A DNA stretch of 64,000 bases from Canna indica (Eukaryota; Streptophyta; Magnoliopsida; Zingiberales; Cannaceae), in the NCBI GenBank assembly GCA_034359265.1, contig CP136890.1, forward strand, positions 35,837,001 to 35,901,000, written 5' to 3'. The translations under genes were made by a program, and so were the position numbers. This document shows, piece after piece, positions 53,640 to 64,000 of the stretch (position 1 is its first letter; every line of letters starts with the position of its first letter). The notes below the pieces were generated by a model. The model had not been told where the DNA came from. It saw only the letters and a list, made by a program, of their open reading frames with translations, and did not search any database.

Positions 53640-53736
53640 TTGCAGACATTCCCTTTAACTTCAAGAAGTGCTACCAGTCTGGAAGACCATTGATTGAAAT
53701 CACTTGCAGCAAACACCATAACAACAACAATTAGGT
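53640..53736 (+). other. Second exon-like segment
   Basis: After TTTCTAG the frame reads IADIPFNFKKCYQSGRPLIE, then ITCSKHHNNNN. It ends where a splice-donor-like AG|GTAAAATAC follows; the second copy at 56205 has CAG|GTAAAATAC. No known protein recognised. Possibly captured host exons, together with 53376-53560. Confidence 0.3.
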
Positions 53737-53831
53737 AAAATACCTTCCTTTTTTACATGATACTACAAGCATTGGTGTTTAGATATTCAATGTATATGAC
53801 TCATATGATGTGGTGGCACGAACTAACATAT
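53711..53831 (+). repeat. 121-bp direct repeat, copy 1
   Basis: AAACACCATAACAAC to CGAACTAACATAT; the second copy is at 56205-56325, differing at three positions. Confidence 0.9.
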
Positions 53832-56194
53832 CTATGCTCCTAACAAAAGAGAAATTAATTATGTACGTACATATCTTAAGTTTTCATATATATGCTCCTA
53901 ACAAAAGAGAAAGTAATTTGTGTATGCATGTCGAATTAATTCTTTTCATATGCCATAATATACATAAATAATATGGCAATACCTTGATATAGTTATGATC
54001 TTAATTAGTGCCTATTGTGATTTTGTTATTTTTTTAGGAATATTAATTGTGGCTTTGTTTCTTCATCTAACATAGATTATGCCGAGTTATATAATTATTA
54101 CATAAAATAGTCCCTTTCACACCGAGAACGTAAAAATCCTTTGTCTTTATTTGATTAAAAGGCTCTTTAATTTATTTCCTATATATTGATGAAACCTATA
54201 TATAGATAGATATATTCCTCTTAATTTACTTCATATTGGAGTAGTGCTCTTCAGCGCCAAGTACTTTCTTGACTATATTGTGCATTTTAGTAGCTACATG
54301 TTCCTATATATATATATATATTCCTAATTAATTTGCTAAATGAAGTTGTTCTGAATTGTGTGCATGCATAATTTCTAGGATTTCCTCTTGGAATTGTACT
54401 CCTACTCCTAATAGATATGCATGATTTCGATAGCCTATATATAAGTCCATCTGTGCTCTTATATAGGAAGCTGGAGTACCAATAATGTTAAAACTCATGC
54501 TGAAAGCATGGTGAGAACTCATGCTGTGACTACATCATCTGATCAAGTTACATCACCATATATATATATCGAGTCTAATATGTGGTCAAATCTATTTAAG
54601 TTCATTTTAGTGTGATAAGCACCTTTGTCGAGAGTATATTTTGTTCATACGGAGTCATTTGTAGTCTTATACCATTTTGTGGGTCCTAGGGATTTCAAAT
54701 AGAAATAATTATATATATATGTCCATCTTTTGAATGAATGAATGCATTGTGACATCTTCCTCAAAGAAACTATGATTATACCATGTCGTAGTCTTCGCTG
54801 ATATAAAAAAAGAATAATAAGATAGCAATGATGAAATGTTGATCTTGGAGAGTGCGTCCTTATGCACTCATTAGTCAACCATTACAGTGAAAAAAAAAAT
54901 TGCTTTATGTTTTTTACTTCATGATGTGCCTATTGAACTAGTGCTCTTCAAAGCCCACATGATTTTTTGGTTTTTGTGCATAAATTTTAGCTGCTAAAGT
55001 AGCTTATGTATTCGATCAATTAATTAGCTATATATCTAAGTTGTTGTGAGAATTTTGCATGCATAATATCTAGGGTTTCTCTTAGCTAGAGTTGTACTTG
55101 TTAGTGACCTAACTCCATCCCGAAAACTAGTTCAAAAGACAAGGATTGCCCAATTTATTTAAAGACTATCTAAACCACAATCTCAATCAATATAGGACTT
55201 TAACCGTACTAGTACTACTGCATTTCATATTGATCGATGGCTTTTGTAACCTTTTGAGTTCATCATCTGTGCCCATATATATAGCAGCATACATGAAACC
55301 AGACTCAACTGTCTAATTAAACGGTTTAAGTAGGATTAAGGTTTTGAAAACATTTAAGAGTTCTACTTTTCCTAAAAATCTTCCTCTGATTATTTTTCCC
55401 ATGCATTAGAACTTCTGATCAAATTTAAAATTGGCCTGAGTGTCAAACAATTAATCAATATTGACCCCTTATTCATATAATCAAGGATGTCTAATATATT
55501 AATTATCAAGCAAGGGTTGCATTCAGCCTTCAATATAAGATTTTACGTTATGGATTTGTGAGTCCTAGCTAGGAAATAATACATCATGAAGTCTTCCTCG
55601 TACAATAAAAAGTCATGGTATGAGTCATAAGTGGAGCCAATGGATATTAAGTAGCTGCTAGTATATAAGTTTTTTAAAATAGGTAAATGGTTTGTATAAT
55701 TATGTGGACGAAGAGCGTATGATATATGACAGCACTTTTGGTAGGGAGAAAAAATAATAAATGTAAGTAATGATATCACTTTAAGAAGTTGTGATAATTT
55801 TTCCTGATTTCTTGAAACTGAGCCTTCCTAGCTAGCTTTTGGCATTGCCTTGAGTACTTTCAATTTTCATGTTTACTCGTCTTCTTGCGACACATGATAC
55901 AAGTCATTCTGGGCTGGCCACTTCGATTTTCCTTATCCTATTATTGATAGTGTATGCAACCTCATGATAGATATATAGTATTATATTTAATTACTAGTAT
56001 GTATATTCATTCCTTACTCTAATTTAGTTGCTTCGTGTACTGGAAGACATTTATATGTCAACTGTGATGATTGATGACAAATCAAGTGCAGTATATATGT
56101 GGAGATAGAGAGAGAAAGTGGGGAAATGAAGAGTCACTGTCAGCACTGATTCTGAAGTGAGTCTGCAACTCATAATTCGGAACACGCCAAACAT
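53832..56194. other. AT-rich DNA between the 121-bp repeats
   Basis: Contains (TA)n runs (54307, 54560, 54710) and a short duplication (TATGCTCCTAACAAAAGAGAAA at 53832 and 53892). ORFs at 54328, 54645 and 55543 (minus strand) are short and resemble nothing known. Confidence 0.4.
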
Positions 56195-56325
56195 CACTAC
56201 AAGAAAACACCATAACAACAACAACCAGGTAAAATACTTTCCTTTTTTACATGATACTACAAGCATTGGTGTTTAGATATTCAATGTATATGACTCATAT
56301 GATGTGGTGGCACGAACTAACATAT
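56195..56325 (+). repeat. CACTA-like motif and 121-bp direct repeat, copy 2
   Basis: CACTACAAGAAAAC at 56195 runs straight into the second copy of the 121-bp repeat (56205-56325). The motif may be a second CACTA-type end in the same orientation as 52111, or part of a rearranged subterminal region. Confidence 0.6.
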
Positions 56326-58200
56326 AAGATGCTATGAAGTATCTTTCAGTAATTCAATCTTTTTAAATTTATTTTGATTAGATTGATTTTGTTAAGATAC
56401 TTGTACGTCAAGCAAAGTTGCTTCTATATTTTATGAAGTTTTAGTTGAGACACTCTAATTTGAAATAAAAAAAATGGTATGAAGTTTACGTTAAATTTGC
56501 TTCCATATTTTATTATAATTTCACCTTCATATGAGGTATTTGTTTTAGACAAATATGCGAAAAATAATTTTCATCTCCTGTTGTACTTGATTCACACCCT
56601 TCTCTGCCTTTTCAATTAATGCACACTAACCTTTTTTGATAAGCTTCACCTCACTTTTAGTTCCATTTTGGATAAAATATATTCTTTGCATAAGTTTCTA
56701 GCATGTATTGCTTTTAGAGAATGCACTTGAATTGTCTAACTAGTGTATAAACAATATTGTTGTTGTTGCTTCTACCTCGATTGCAACTTTGCAAGTCACC
56801 TCCATTTCTGTTGTTGCTTCTACCAATATGTATACTTGTTTAGTTAATGGTGTTGGCTTTCAAGCCCTCCGATGTCCGGGAAATCGCCGCCTCCTACTTG
56901 TAACTAAAAACTTGAAGAAATTTCCATTTAGCATGAAACTAGTCAACTGTGCTCCATTTTTGTTCCTTGCTTCAAACTATACACTATGTGAACCTATATT
57001 TAGCTTCAAAAGAACTAAAAGGTAGGAGAACATCTAAACTACTAAAGTCAAACAGTCTTGTTTATCCAGTGGAAGCAGAAGAAGCTCGAATCACTACAAG
57101 CTAAATTTAAAGTTGATGGTAGTGATGCAGAAGAAGAGAAAAAGTAGGGTACTCTATATAGTTGAACTATACCTGAATGAAAGAGTGGAAGAAGAATAAA
57201 AAAAGGAGAAGAATATCAATAAATTAAGAAGAGGGAGCAAAAAATGTGAGAATTGGGAGGTTGGTGTTGCTATTTTGGAGCTCAAAAGTGAGTGATGGGG
57301 AACAAGGTGGCATATATATGAGGATGTGGTAAAGTAGTATGTGATGATCCACAAACTTCCTTTTTTTTCTTTGCAATAATGCGCTTGGAGAAGATGGCAT
57401 CTTAGAACATTGGGGATTGGGATCTTTTGGAGCTTTTGCTCTTTTGAGATTAATTAAGATGATTTCCTTCAATCCTCCCTCTTTCAAACTTTAATCAAAT
57501 TAATTCATGAAGCATGCTTTCAATTGATCAAGTTCATGAATTCTTATTAAACTAGTCTCCACTAAGCTAGTTGATCCAATATAGATTTATTATGATCATT
57601 AGGATAAGAAAGGGCAGCCATACTAGAATCTCACTCAATCAGCATAGATGATTTCTTTCTGAATTATAAAAGCATCAACACAGATATGTTACACATTTTT
57701 GCATGATCACTTATAGTACTCCAAAAACTTCATGAACTATCCATGATGATGATCATTAACAAATCTTGCTGGTCTTTTAGATGTATCTTATACCCAAATA
57801 CTTCTCCGTAAACTACAGCAGAATTGCATTGGGAATTAGAGGGTTGTTTACAGTATGACAACTTCTAAATTAGCATTTAAAAATATTTTGGAGTTCTCCA
57901 CTGTACAATTTGAAATAGTCAAACCAATGGGACATAGAAGATTATCAAGAGATACTGTAATTTTTTTTAGAAGAATAGAGGAATGATTTCTATATAAGGA
58001 GAAATATTTTAAAAAAATTATGGTTTTCAAAATATCTGTAGCTTTGTAAGATGTTAATTTAAAGAGAAGTATTTGTAGGTGGAAGCAATGAAAAGGAAAG
58101 CAACTTCCTTTTTCTTGTTTACTGTGGATCTTTGACCACCTTTTTTCTTTCATTCATTATTTTTCTTTTTCTTGTTTATTGTAAATTATTTTCCTCCATG
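56326..58200. other. Unassigned DNA before CACTA transposase
   Basis: The 78-codon ORF at 56789-57025 (plus) and the ORF at 57848-58153 (minus) have no recognisable similarity. Another CACTACAAG occurs at 57092. No introns or RNA genes can be supported. Confidence 0.35.
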
Positions 58201-58275
58201 CTTGTAAGCATAGCTTGCTGAAGTAGCTGCTACATATTCAACTTCGGCTGAAGATAATGCAGTTGAATTTTGCTA
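58201..58275 (-). pseudogene. Copia RNase H scrap
   Basis: On the minus strand the 75 bases read QNSTALSSAEVEYVAATSAS, the conserved catalytic stretch of Ty1/copia RNase H. It stops at both edges. It abuts the start of the CACTA transposase, so it marks an insertion or rearrangement junction. Confidence 0.7.
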
Positions 58276-58281
58276 ATCAAA

Positions 58282-61200
58282 ATGTCTACGGATCGTAGTT
58301 GGATGAAACATCGAATAATTAGAGGAGTTTTGACTGATGAATTTATTCAAGGAGTCGAGGGATTTCTTAATTTTGCATACTTCAAAACTCAATATATTTT
58401 TGGTGACAAAATTAGGTGCCCATGTCGACAATGTATTAATCATCATTATCATTATCGAGATGATGTGGCATATCACCTATGTTCGAAGGGATTTATGCCT
58501 CGCTACACACATTGGATTGCACATGGGGAAATGACAAGCGAAGAAGTTGGTGAATCCTCAACCATTCCTCAATCAAAAAGCACCACTCAAAATCCCTATA
58601 GAACTATGGTGGTGGATGCAATTGGAATTGACTCATCGAATGTAGAAGAAAGACCAAATGAAGAAGCTGCCAAATATTTTGAATTATTGAAGTACGCAGA
58701 TGAGCCATTATGGAGTGGTTGTAAGAGTCAAAGTAGGTTATCAGCCATGTCACAGTAACTTGCAAATCTGAGTTTAACATGAGCGAAGCTTGCTATGATC
58801 GGCTGATGTCAATAATCAAAGATATGTTACCAGAAGATGCAAAGTTGAAAGAAAATTTTTATAAAACGAAGAAGATGATGAAGAAACTAGGACTTGGATA
58901 CGAAAAGATAGATGCATGTCAGAATAATTGCATGTTGTTTTATAAAGAAACAACAAATTTAATGCAGTGCTCAGTGTATGGACATCCTAGATATAAGCCA
59001 ACACCATTAAATAATGGTAGGAGAAAAAAAAATACCGTATAAGGTCTTACGATATCTTCCGATAACACCAAGACTTCAAAGGCTTTTTATGTCTGAAAAA
59101 ACATCTGCGTATATGATTTTGCATGCAAAGAATCGTAGTTCAGATGTTGTTGCACATCCTGCAAATAGTGAAGCATGGAAACAGTTTGATGTTCACCATC
59201 CTTTATTTGCTTCTGATCCAAGGAATGTCATATTAGGATTGTGCACCGATGGCTTTAACCCATTTGGGCATTCTTCTATTCCTTATTCAGTTTGGTCTGT
59301 GCTGATTACTGTATACAATTTGCCGCCATCTATGTGTTTGAAGGATCATTCCTGGACCAAAGAGCGCACGTAAAGAACTTGACGTATTTTTTAGACCATT
59401 GATTGATGAACTGAACATGTTATGGTCTCATGGGATTATGACATATGATGTGTTTAGAAAACAAAATTTTCAAATGAGAGCAGCACTTATGTGGACTATC
59501 AGCGACTTTCCTGCATATGCTATGTTATCAGGATGGAGCACACACGGGAGGTTAGCTTGTCCATATTGTTTAGAGCATAGCAAATCTTTTGTTCTCGAAA
59601 ATGGGAGAAAGACATCATTTTTCGATTGCCATCGTCAGTTTCTCCCTCTTGATCATCCATATCGAAGGCAAAGAGACAAATTTATGAAGGGCCGAATTGA
59701 AAGAGATATTCCACCTCCACGATTATCGGGGGATGAAATGAAGGCACGTGTTGATAAATTGCCTGATATTCAATTTGGAAATCAATGTGTTGCTAGAATT
59801 TCAGGATTTGGGCAACAACACAATTGGGTTAAACAAAGTATCTTTTGGACTTTACCGTATTGGCATACAAATTTAATTCGACACAACTTAGATGTAATGC
59901 ATATTGAACGAAATGTGTTCGAAAATATATTCAATACAGTAATGGACATCAAGGGGAAAACAAAAGACAATGTCTATTGGCCTAAGTATTGCAAGCGCCC
60001 TGAATTAGAATTACAGAATGCCAATGGGAAACTGTTGAAGCCGAGAGCCTCATTTGTGTTGAACAAAGAACAAATCAAAGCAGTATATCATTGGGTAAAA
60101 GAATTGAAATTTCCTGATGGTTATGCTTCAAACATAAGTCGATGTAAATATAGATGATCACAAATTTTATGGAATGAAAAGTCATGATTGTCATGTTTTC
60201 ATGCAAAGGCTTATTCCAATTGCATTTCGTGATTTGTTACCTGATCCAGTATGGGATACATTAACTGAGTTGAGTTTATTCTTTCGGGACTTGTGTTCAA
60301 GTGTGTTGCGAATTGAGGAGGTCAAAAGACTTAAGTTAAACATTATTGAGATACTATGCAAGCTTGAGAAAATATTTTCATCAAGTTTTTTCGACTCAAT
60401 GGAACATCTCCCTGTTCATTTACCTTATGAGGCTAAAGTTGGCGGTCCTGTATAATATAGATGGATGTATATATTCGAAAGGTAACACATATGCCTTTTG
60501 ATTCTTCATTCAAATTTATAATTTTTTAAAACGTCTTAATTTATAAGAATATTTCAGGTATATGCTTCAATTGAAGAAAAAAGTGAAGAATCGAGCATAT
60601 GTTGAAGGATCAATTTGTGAAGCATATATCATACAAGAAATTTCTACTTTCTGTTCTTTCTACTTTGAACCAAAGGTAAACACAAGGTTGAATCAAGTAC
60701 CTCGAATGATGATGGTGGAGTTCCAACTACCATGGGATGCCTATCTATCTTTACCTACCTTGGTCGACCTTGTGGAGTCGTTGGGCATTATAGGATAGTT
60801 GTCGACGAAGTTGAATATAAAGTAATGGAGCTTTACATACTTATGAATTGTCAAGAAATCTCTCCTTTCATTAAGTACGTAGTAGTATTAACATCAACTT
60901 TTCGTTAATTATTTCATATATTCAAATTATGTTAATGCAAACTTTATTTTTTTTAATGAGTTTAATGATATCGTTAGGCAAAGAGAACCACACTTAACTG
61001 ACGTAGAGCTAGAGAAGTTACGAGATAGAGACTTTCCAAAATGCTTGAAAGATTATGTAAGTTGAACAATCATCCTTGTGTCAATGTCAATGTGAATAAT
61101 TCTGATTATTTCATTTTTTGTGATAGGTTAATCAAAACATTCACACTGTTGATAATCGAATACTTGCCATTGCACAAGGCCCATAAAGATTGGTTCGTTC

Positions 61201-61602
61201 CATGAAGGGTTATTTTGTGAATGGATATAAGTTTTATACCAATGAATTTTCACATGGAAAGAAAATAATTAACAGTGGTGTTTGTGTTAAAGGTAGTTGC
61301 TACAATGACTTTGAAGCCGATTACTATGGCATTTTGATTGATATTGTGGAGATAGAATACTTTGGTGGAAATAATATGGTGTTATTTAAATGTGAGTGGT
61401 TTGATACCGAAAAAAGAGTTAGAGTACATCCTCGCCATGGACTTGTTGAAATCAATCGCAAGTTGAGACTTTATCATGATGCTCCTTTTGTGTTGGCAGA
61501 GCAAGCTCAACAAGTTTATTACACTAGTTATCCCTCAAAGAAAAAGGAAGGAGTGATTGGTGGTCTGTATGCAAAATTAAAGCAAGAAATAGATTTGATG
61601 TA
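58282..61602 (+). pseudogene. CACTA (En/Spm) transposase, tnp2 type, decayed
   Basis: ATG at 58282 opens the transposase-associated domain (MSTDRSWMKHR, FGDKIRCPCRQC, RRD-like CSKGF, THWIAHGE; to 58758). The tnp2 core follows in several frames: ARLKEN-like 58779-59042, RRKKIPYKVLRYLPITPRLQRL and CTDGFNPFG at 59014-59373, DFPAYAMLSGWSTHGRLACPYC and LPYWHTNLIRHNLDVMHIERN at 59399-60157. DUF4218 is next (SHDCHVFMQRLIPIAFRDLLPD, EHLPVHLPYEAKVGGPV) to 60480. Then come introns 60482-60557, 60875-60977 and 61057-61126, and a DUF4216 block (ADYYGILIDIVEIEYFGGN). The protein would cut CACTA ends. Several frameshifts and a CAA to TAA stop at about 60453 inactivate it. Confidence 0.85.
60482..60557 (+). 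other. Probable intron in CACTA transposase
   Basis: GTAACACATATG to AATATTTCAG; splicing joins ...YIFER with YMLQLKK in frame, restoring the conserved block. Two further introns, 60875-60977 (GTACGT...GTTAG) and 61057-61126 (GTAAGT...GATAG), also join conserved blocks. Confidence 0.75.
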
Positions 61603-61626
61603 TTAGTTGAAGAAACATACGATAAT

Positions 61627-61890
61627 ATGCCTCCACGGACCGATAATTTTTTTCAAGAGGATGAGGTTGAAACAATACAACCTATTATGCCTACAACTGA
61701 GTTGGATTTGTTAAATGTATTAGTTGATAACGATGGTGTAGTTGATGAAGTAGATCAACATGAAGAATTTTTTTTAAGAACTCAAAGACAAGCCATTGAG
61801 GAGGATGAAGAAGCGGACACTATAGACACGGAAGATAGTGAAGATGATGAAGTTGACGAGTATTTGTCAAATGAGGAGAATGATGATTGA
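61627..61890 (+). pseudogene. Acidic C-terminal part of CACTA transposase
   Basis: 87 codons, highly acidic (EEDEEADTIDTEDSEDDEVDEY). Upstream the same frame reads RNRFDVLVEETYDN, the normal continuation of the transposase, so a one-base frameshift near 61578 separates it from the preceding ORF. Not a separate gene. Confidence 0.7.
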
Positions 61891-62038
61891 AACTTTTTTT
61901 GTATAAGTTTACTTTTGATGATCACTTATAAAATCATAGTGAACATGATGACATACTCTCATTTGTTTGTAATTTATTTTTTTCTTAAATTCATGTGTCT
62001 TGAATTATTAACTATTCTTAATGCACTTTTAGTAAATA

Positions 62039-62437
62039 ATGGTGTCACGAGGTCGAGGACGAAGTCGAGGGCATCCTCCTTTGATTGAAAAACCTTTTGC
62101 GACCTCTACACAATCATCATCATCTGAAGCTGTAGTTGGAGCCATGACCTGTACACCTTGTACTCTTGTTGTACCCGTTACTGTTCCACTTGAACCCATT
62201 ACTGTTCCACTAGAAACACCTTCTACTCCTACACCTTCGACGTCGTCGGCACCAGCACCAACACCCTCACCACCTTCAGTCCATTTGCATTTGATGCCAT
62301 CAGCTCCTCTTGTGCCATCTACATCTGCTCCTACACACAGTGATAATACTTCACGTCGAAGAGGACCAAATCAGCCTTCACAACCGTCAGAGACACCAGA
62401 TGATAGACGCCTATTAATTATTGATAAGAAAAGATAG
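62039..62437 (+). CDS. Second CACTA ORF start (Ptta/En/Spm type), probably truncated
   Basis: 132 codons beginning MVSRGRGRSRGHPP, then a Pro/Ser/Thr-rich low-complexity region, ending RRGPNQPSQPSETPDDRRLL. CACTA elements commonly carry a second gene with a basic RGRGR start and Pro/Thr-rich stretch before the conserved Ptta/En/Spm domain. That domain is missing here, so this is probably a first exon or truncated gene. It could instead be part of the first transposase's locus. Confidence 0.5.
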   Translation: MVSRGRGRSRGHPPLIEKPFATSTQSSSSEAVVGAMTCTPCTLVVPVTVPLEPITVPLETPSTPTPSTSSAPAPTPSPPSVHLHLMPSAPLVPSTSAPTHSDNTSRRRGPNQPSQPSETPDDRRLLIIDKKR

Positions 62438-63801
62438 ATCATTATATTTTTAGCTTCCTCGTTTGGATTATGCATTTATAGAAACCTCGTGCTCTTTTAC
62501 TTCATTATATATTTCATTTGCTATTGGCATTGAACTCTTTTACTACTAATCCAATTAATTCTCATTAGTACATTTCTTCTTATAGGTTGGTATATATAAT
62601 ATTCCTTTGACATGGTCATGTGGAGCTTTTATGTCATAAGCTATTAATTCTCATTACTATTAATTATACATGTGATGATATTGATAGGCTAATAGCTTCT
62701 GTGTCATAAGCTATGTAGCATGAGAAGCGATCTTTAAAAATGTTAAAGATCACATAGACTGCTTCAATTTCCACTAGAATGTCTCATACAGTACTAAGTG
62801 TACAAAACCCTATGCTGTAAAAGCTTCCGCATACGTGGATAATCAATTATGGCATATAGGTTTGGAGATAAGTATCTAAGGAACAAATGTCGAAAAACAA
62901 CCTATATATCTGACCACTTCTTTAGGTTTATGCTAGTAGTATATATCATAAACAGGTTTATGATAATAAAACATTCTTCTAATCCTAGATGCTGAGGGAT
63001 TGTATATGATAACTTAGTCCTAGGATGATAGATGGATATAACATACTTCAATTACAAACCCCTAAAATACTCTTGACTCATTTGCTGTAGAACTAATCAG
63101 ATTTTTGCTAGAATTACATAATTGAAGGATCAAGTGTTTCCTGTTCTAGATCAGCAGCTTCTAGATAGCACCCTGCAATTTATAAATTAATAGAATAATG
63201 AACACAGTGCATAAGATTATTATTCTTGTTATTAAATGAATTTATTAGTTAGGTTCTGATATGACTAGTGACAATTTTTGGCCCTGCTCAAACTAATATG
63301 GATGGGACCATCTGTACATAATATATTTACTTCTTGCAATTCTTCACAGGTTGACAGTTTGACATTTAGTATTTTATGTTTACGTCTATTTACCATCTAA
63401 TAATACATATGCTGTAGAAACTGGAAGCCATCTGCTAACACATTAAAGTTTTCTATTTTTTGACTACTCAAGAGTCAAGACTTCCCAATGCCTTTCATCA
63501 TGTTATAAACTCTGATAGAACCATGTTTAGCTATATTGATTCTTGATGATTTTCTCAAGTCTGAACTAGCAAATGTTGGAGCTTAATACTATTTTTTAAA
63601 AATAGATAAATAAATTCATTAGTAGTGTCATCTTTCTCATAGTTTGTTCAATTGAGGTCTTGAATTGGTGAAGGCTTCAAACTCATATAGACCTGTCTTA
63701 AGATATTGAAGAAGATAGAGCAGAGTCTTGGATGGTTAAACCTTTTGCACAATGATGTAAACAACACATGAATAGTTTTTCTTGTCACCCCAATATGATC
63801 A
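62438..63801. other. Unassigned AT-rich DNA
   Basis: No protein, RNA gene or element terminus found. No TTTTCTTGTAGTG-type 3' CACTA end is visible, so the 52111/58282 element has no recognised right end. Confidence 0.5.
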
Positions 63802-64000
63802 CACTACTGGAAAAATGGGCATCAGCAACGGCTTGCAACGGCCCGGCCCGTTGCAAAGTAGCCGTGGCAGAAAAGCGCGTTACTGATAATTTAGCAACGG
63901 CGCTACAACAGTCGATCAGGCCGTTGCTAATAATATTATCAGCAACGGCTTTGCCACGGACACCGGGCCGTGGCAAGGCCGTTAGTGAAAGACCACTAGG
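63802..64000 (+). mobile_element. CACTA transposon terminus, runs off window
   Basis: CACTACTGGAAAAATGGGC is a CACTA-type inverted terminus. Dense subterminal repeats follow in both orientations: AGCAACGGC at 63822, 63892 and 63941, GGCCCGTTGC and GGCCGTTGC at 63843 and 63922, and GCCGTGGC or GCCACGG. The rest lies beyond the window. A different family from the end at 52111 (different subterminal words). Confidence 0.8.

Noticed and set aside
54300..54720. (TA)n runs as regulatory sites
   Set aside because: Short microsatellites in AT-rich DNA without gene context.
57848..58153. 101-codon minus-strand ORF as a gene
   Set aside because: No recognisable domain, no supporting context; probably chance in AT-rich DNA.

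Overview
This is nuclear DNA of a flowering plant with a large, repeat-rich genome. The evidence is the element content: Sirevirus-type Ty1/copia elements, a Tat-type Ty3/gypsy element, plant hAT and CACTA transposons, a MITE, and a captured phenylalanine ammonia-lyase (PAL) fragment. A monocot is plausible but cannot be settled from this window. I see no intact host gene. Nearly everything is a transposable element or its debris, and most reading frames are broken.

Layout. 1-1667 is AT-rich and unassigned. 1668-2766 is a foldback/Pack-type element whose long inverted arms enclose a PAL gene fragment. About 3100-38115 is one old minus-strand Tat-like gypsy element, split by two Sireviruses. 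Sirevirus 1 (3845-10902, target duplication GCTCC) sits in the gypsy 3' end, keeps gag but no pol, and carries a solo LTR (6678-8059, GATAT). The gypsy 3' repeat arrays (10908-13820) and degenerate integrase, RNase H, reverse transcriptase, protease and gag (14045-19139) follow. Sirevirus 2 (19140-37598, TGGTT) interrupts gypsy gag and has itself taken four insertions: a very young gag-protease element in its 3' LTR (19870-23505), a solo LTR (24323-26783, ATCTA), a MITE in its reverse transcriptase (27733-28021, 9-bp duplication) and a hAT transposon in its gag (30872-35657, CATGCTGC). That hAT carries another solo LTR (30934-32504), so nesting is four deep.

38116-45016 holds an LTR remnant split by a solo LTR (39334-40731, ACTTC), a second hAT copy (40989-44020, CCTCCAAC) and a LINE reverse-transcriptase zinc-finger remnant. 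About 45019-51082 is bounded by GTTTGGTTGCCCGCAAGT-type inverted ends and contains a solo LTR (45680-50569, TTTAC) that contains another solo LTR (46294-48606, TTTAT). 52111-62437 begins with a CACTA terminus (CACTACAAGAAAA), includes tandem repeats and exon-like fragments, and ends with a decayed CACTA transposase with recognisable introns and a second small ORF. 63802-64000 is the terminus of another CACTA element running off the window.

The most notable items are the captured PAL fragment, the young gag-protease element (LTRs differ at 2 of 530 positions; gag and protease share one frame split by a single TAA), a phase break shared by two independently inserted hAT copies, alternative minisatellite amplification in two LTRs of one family, and copied filler DNA at an LTR deletion junction. 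No wholly new biological system is evident.
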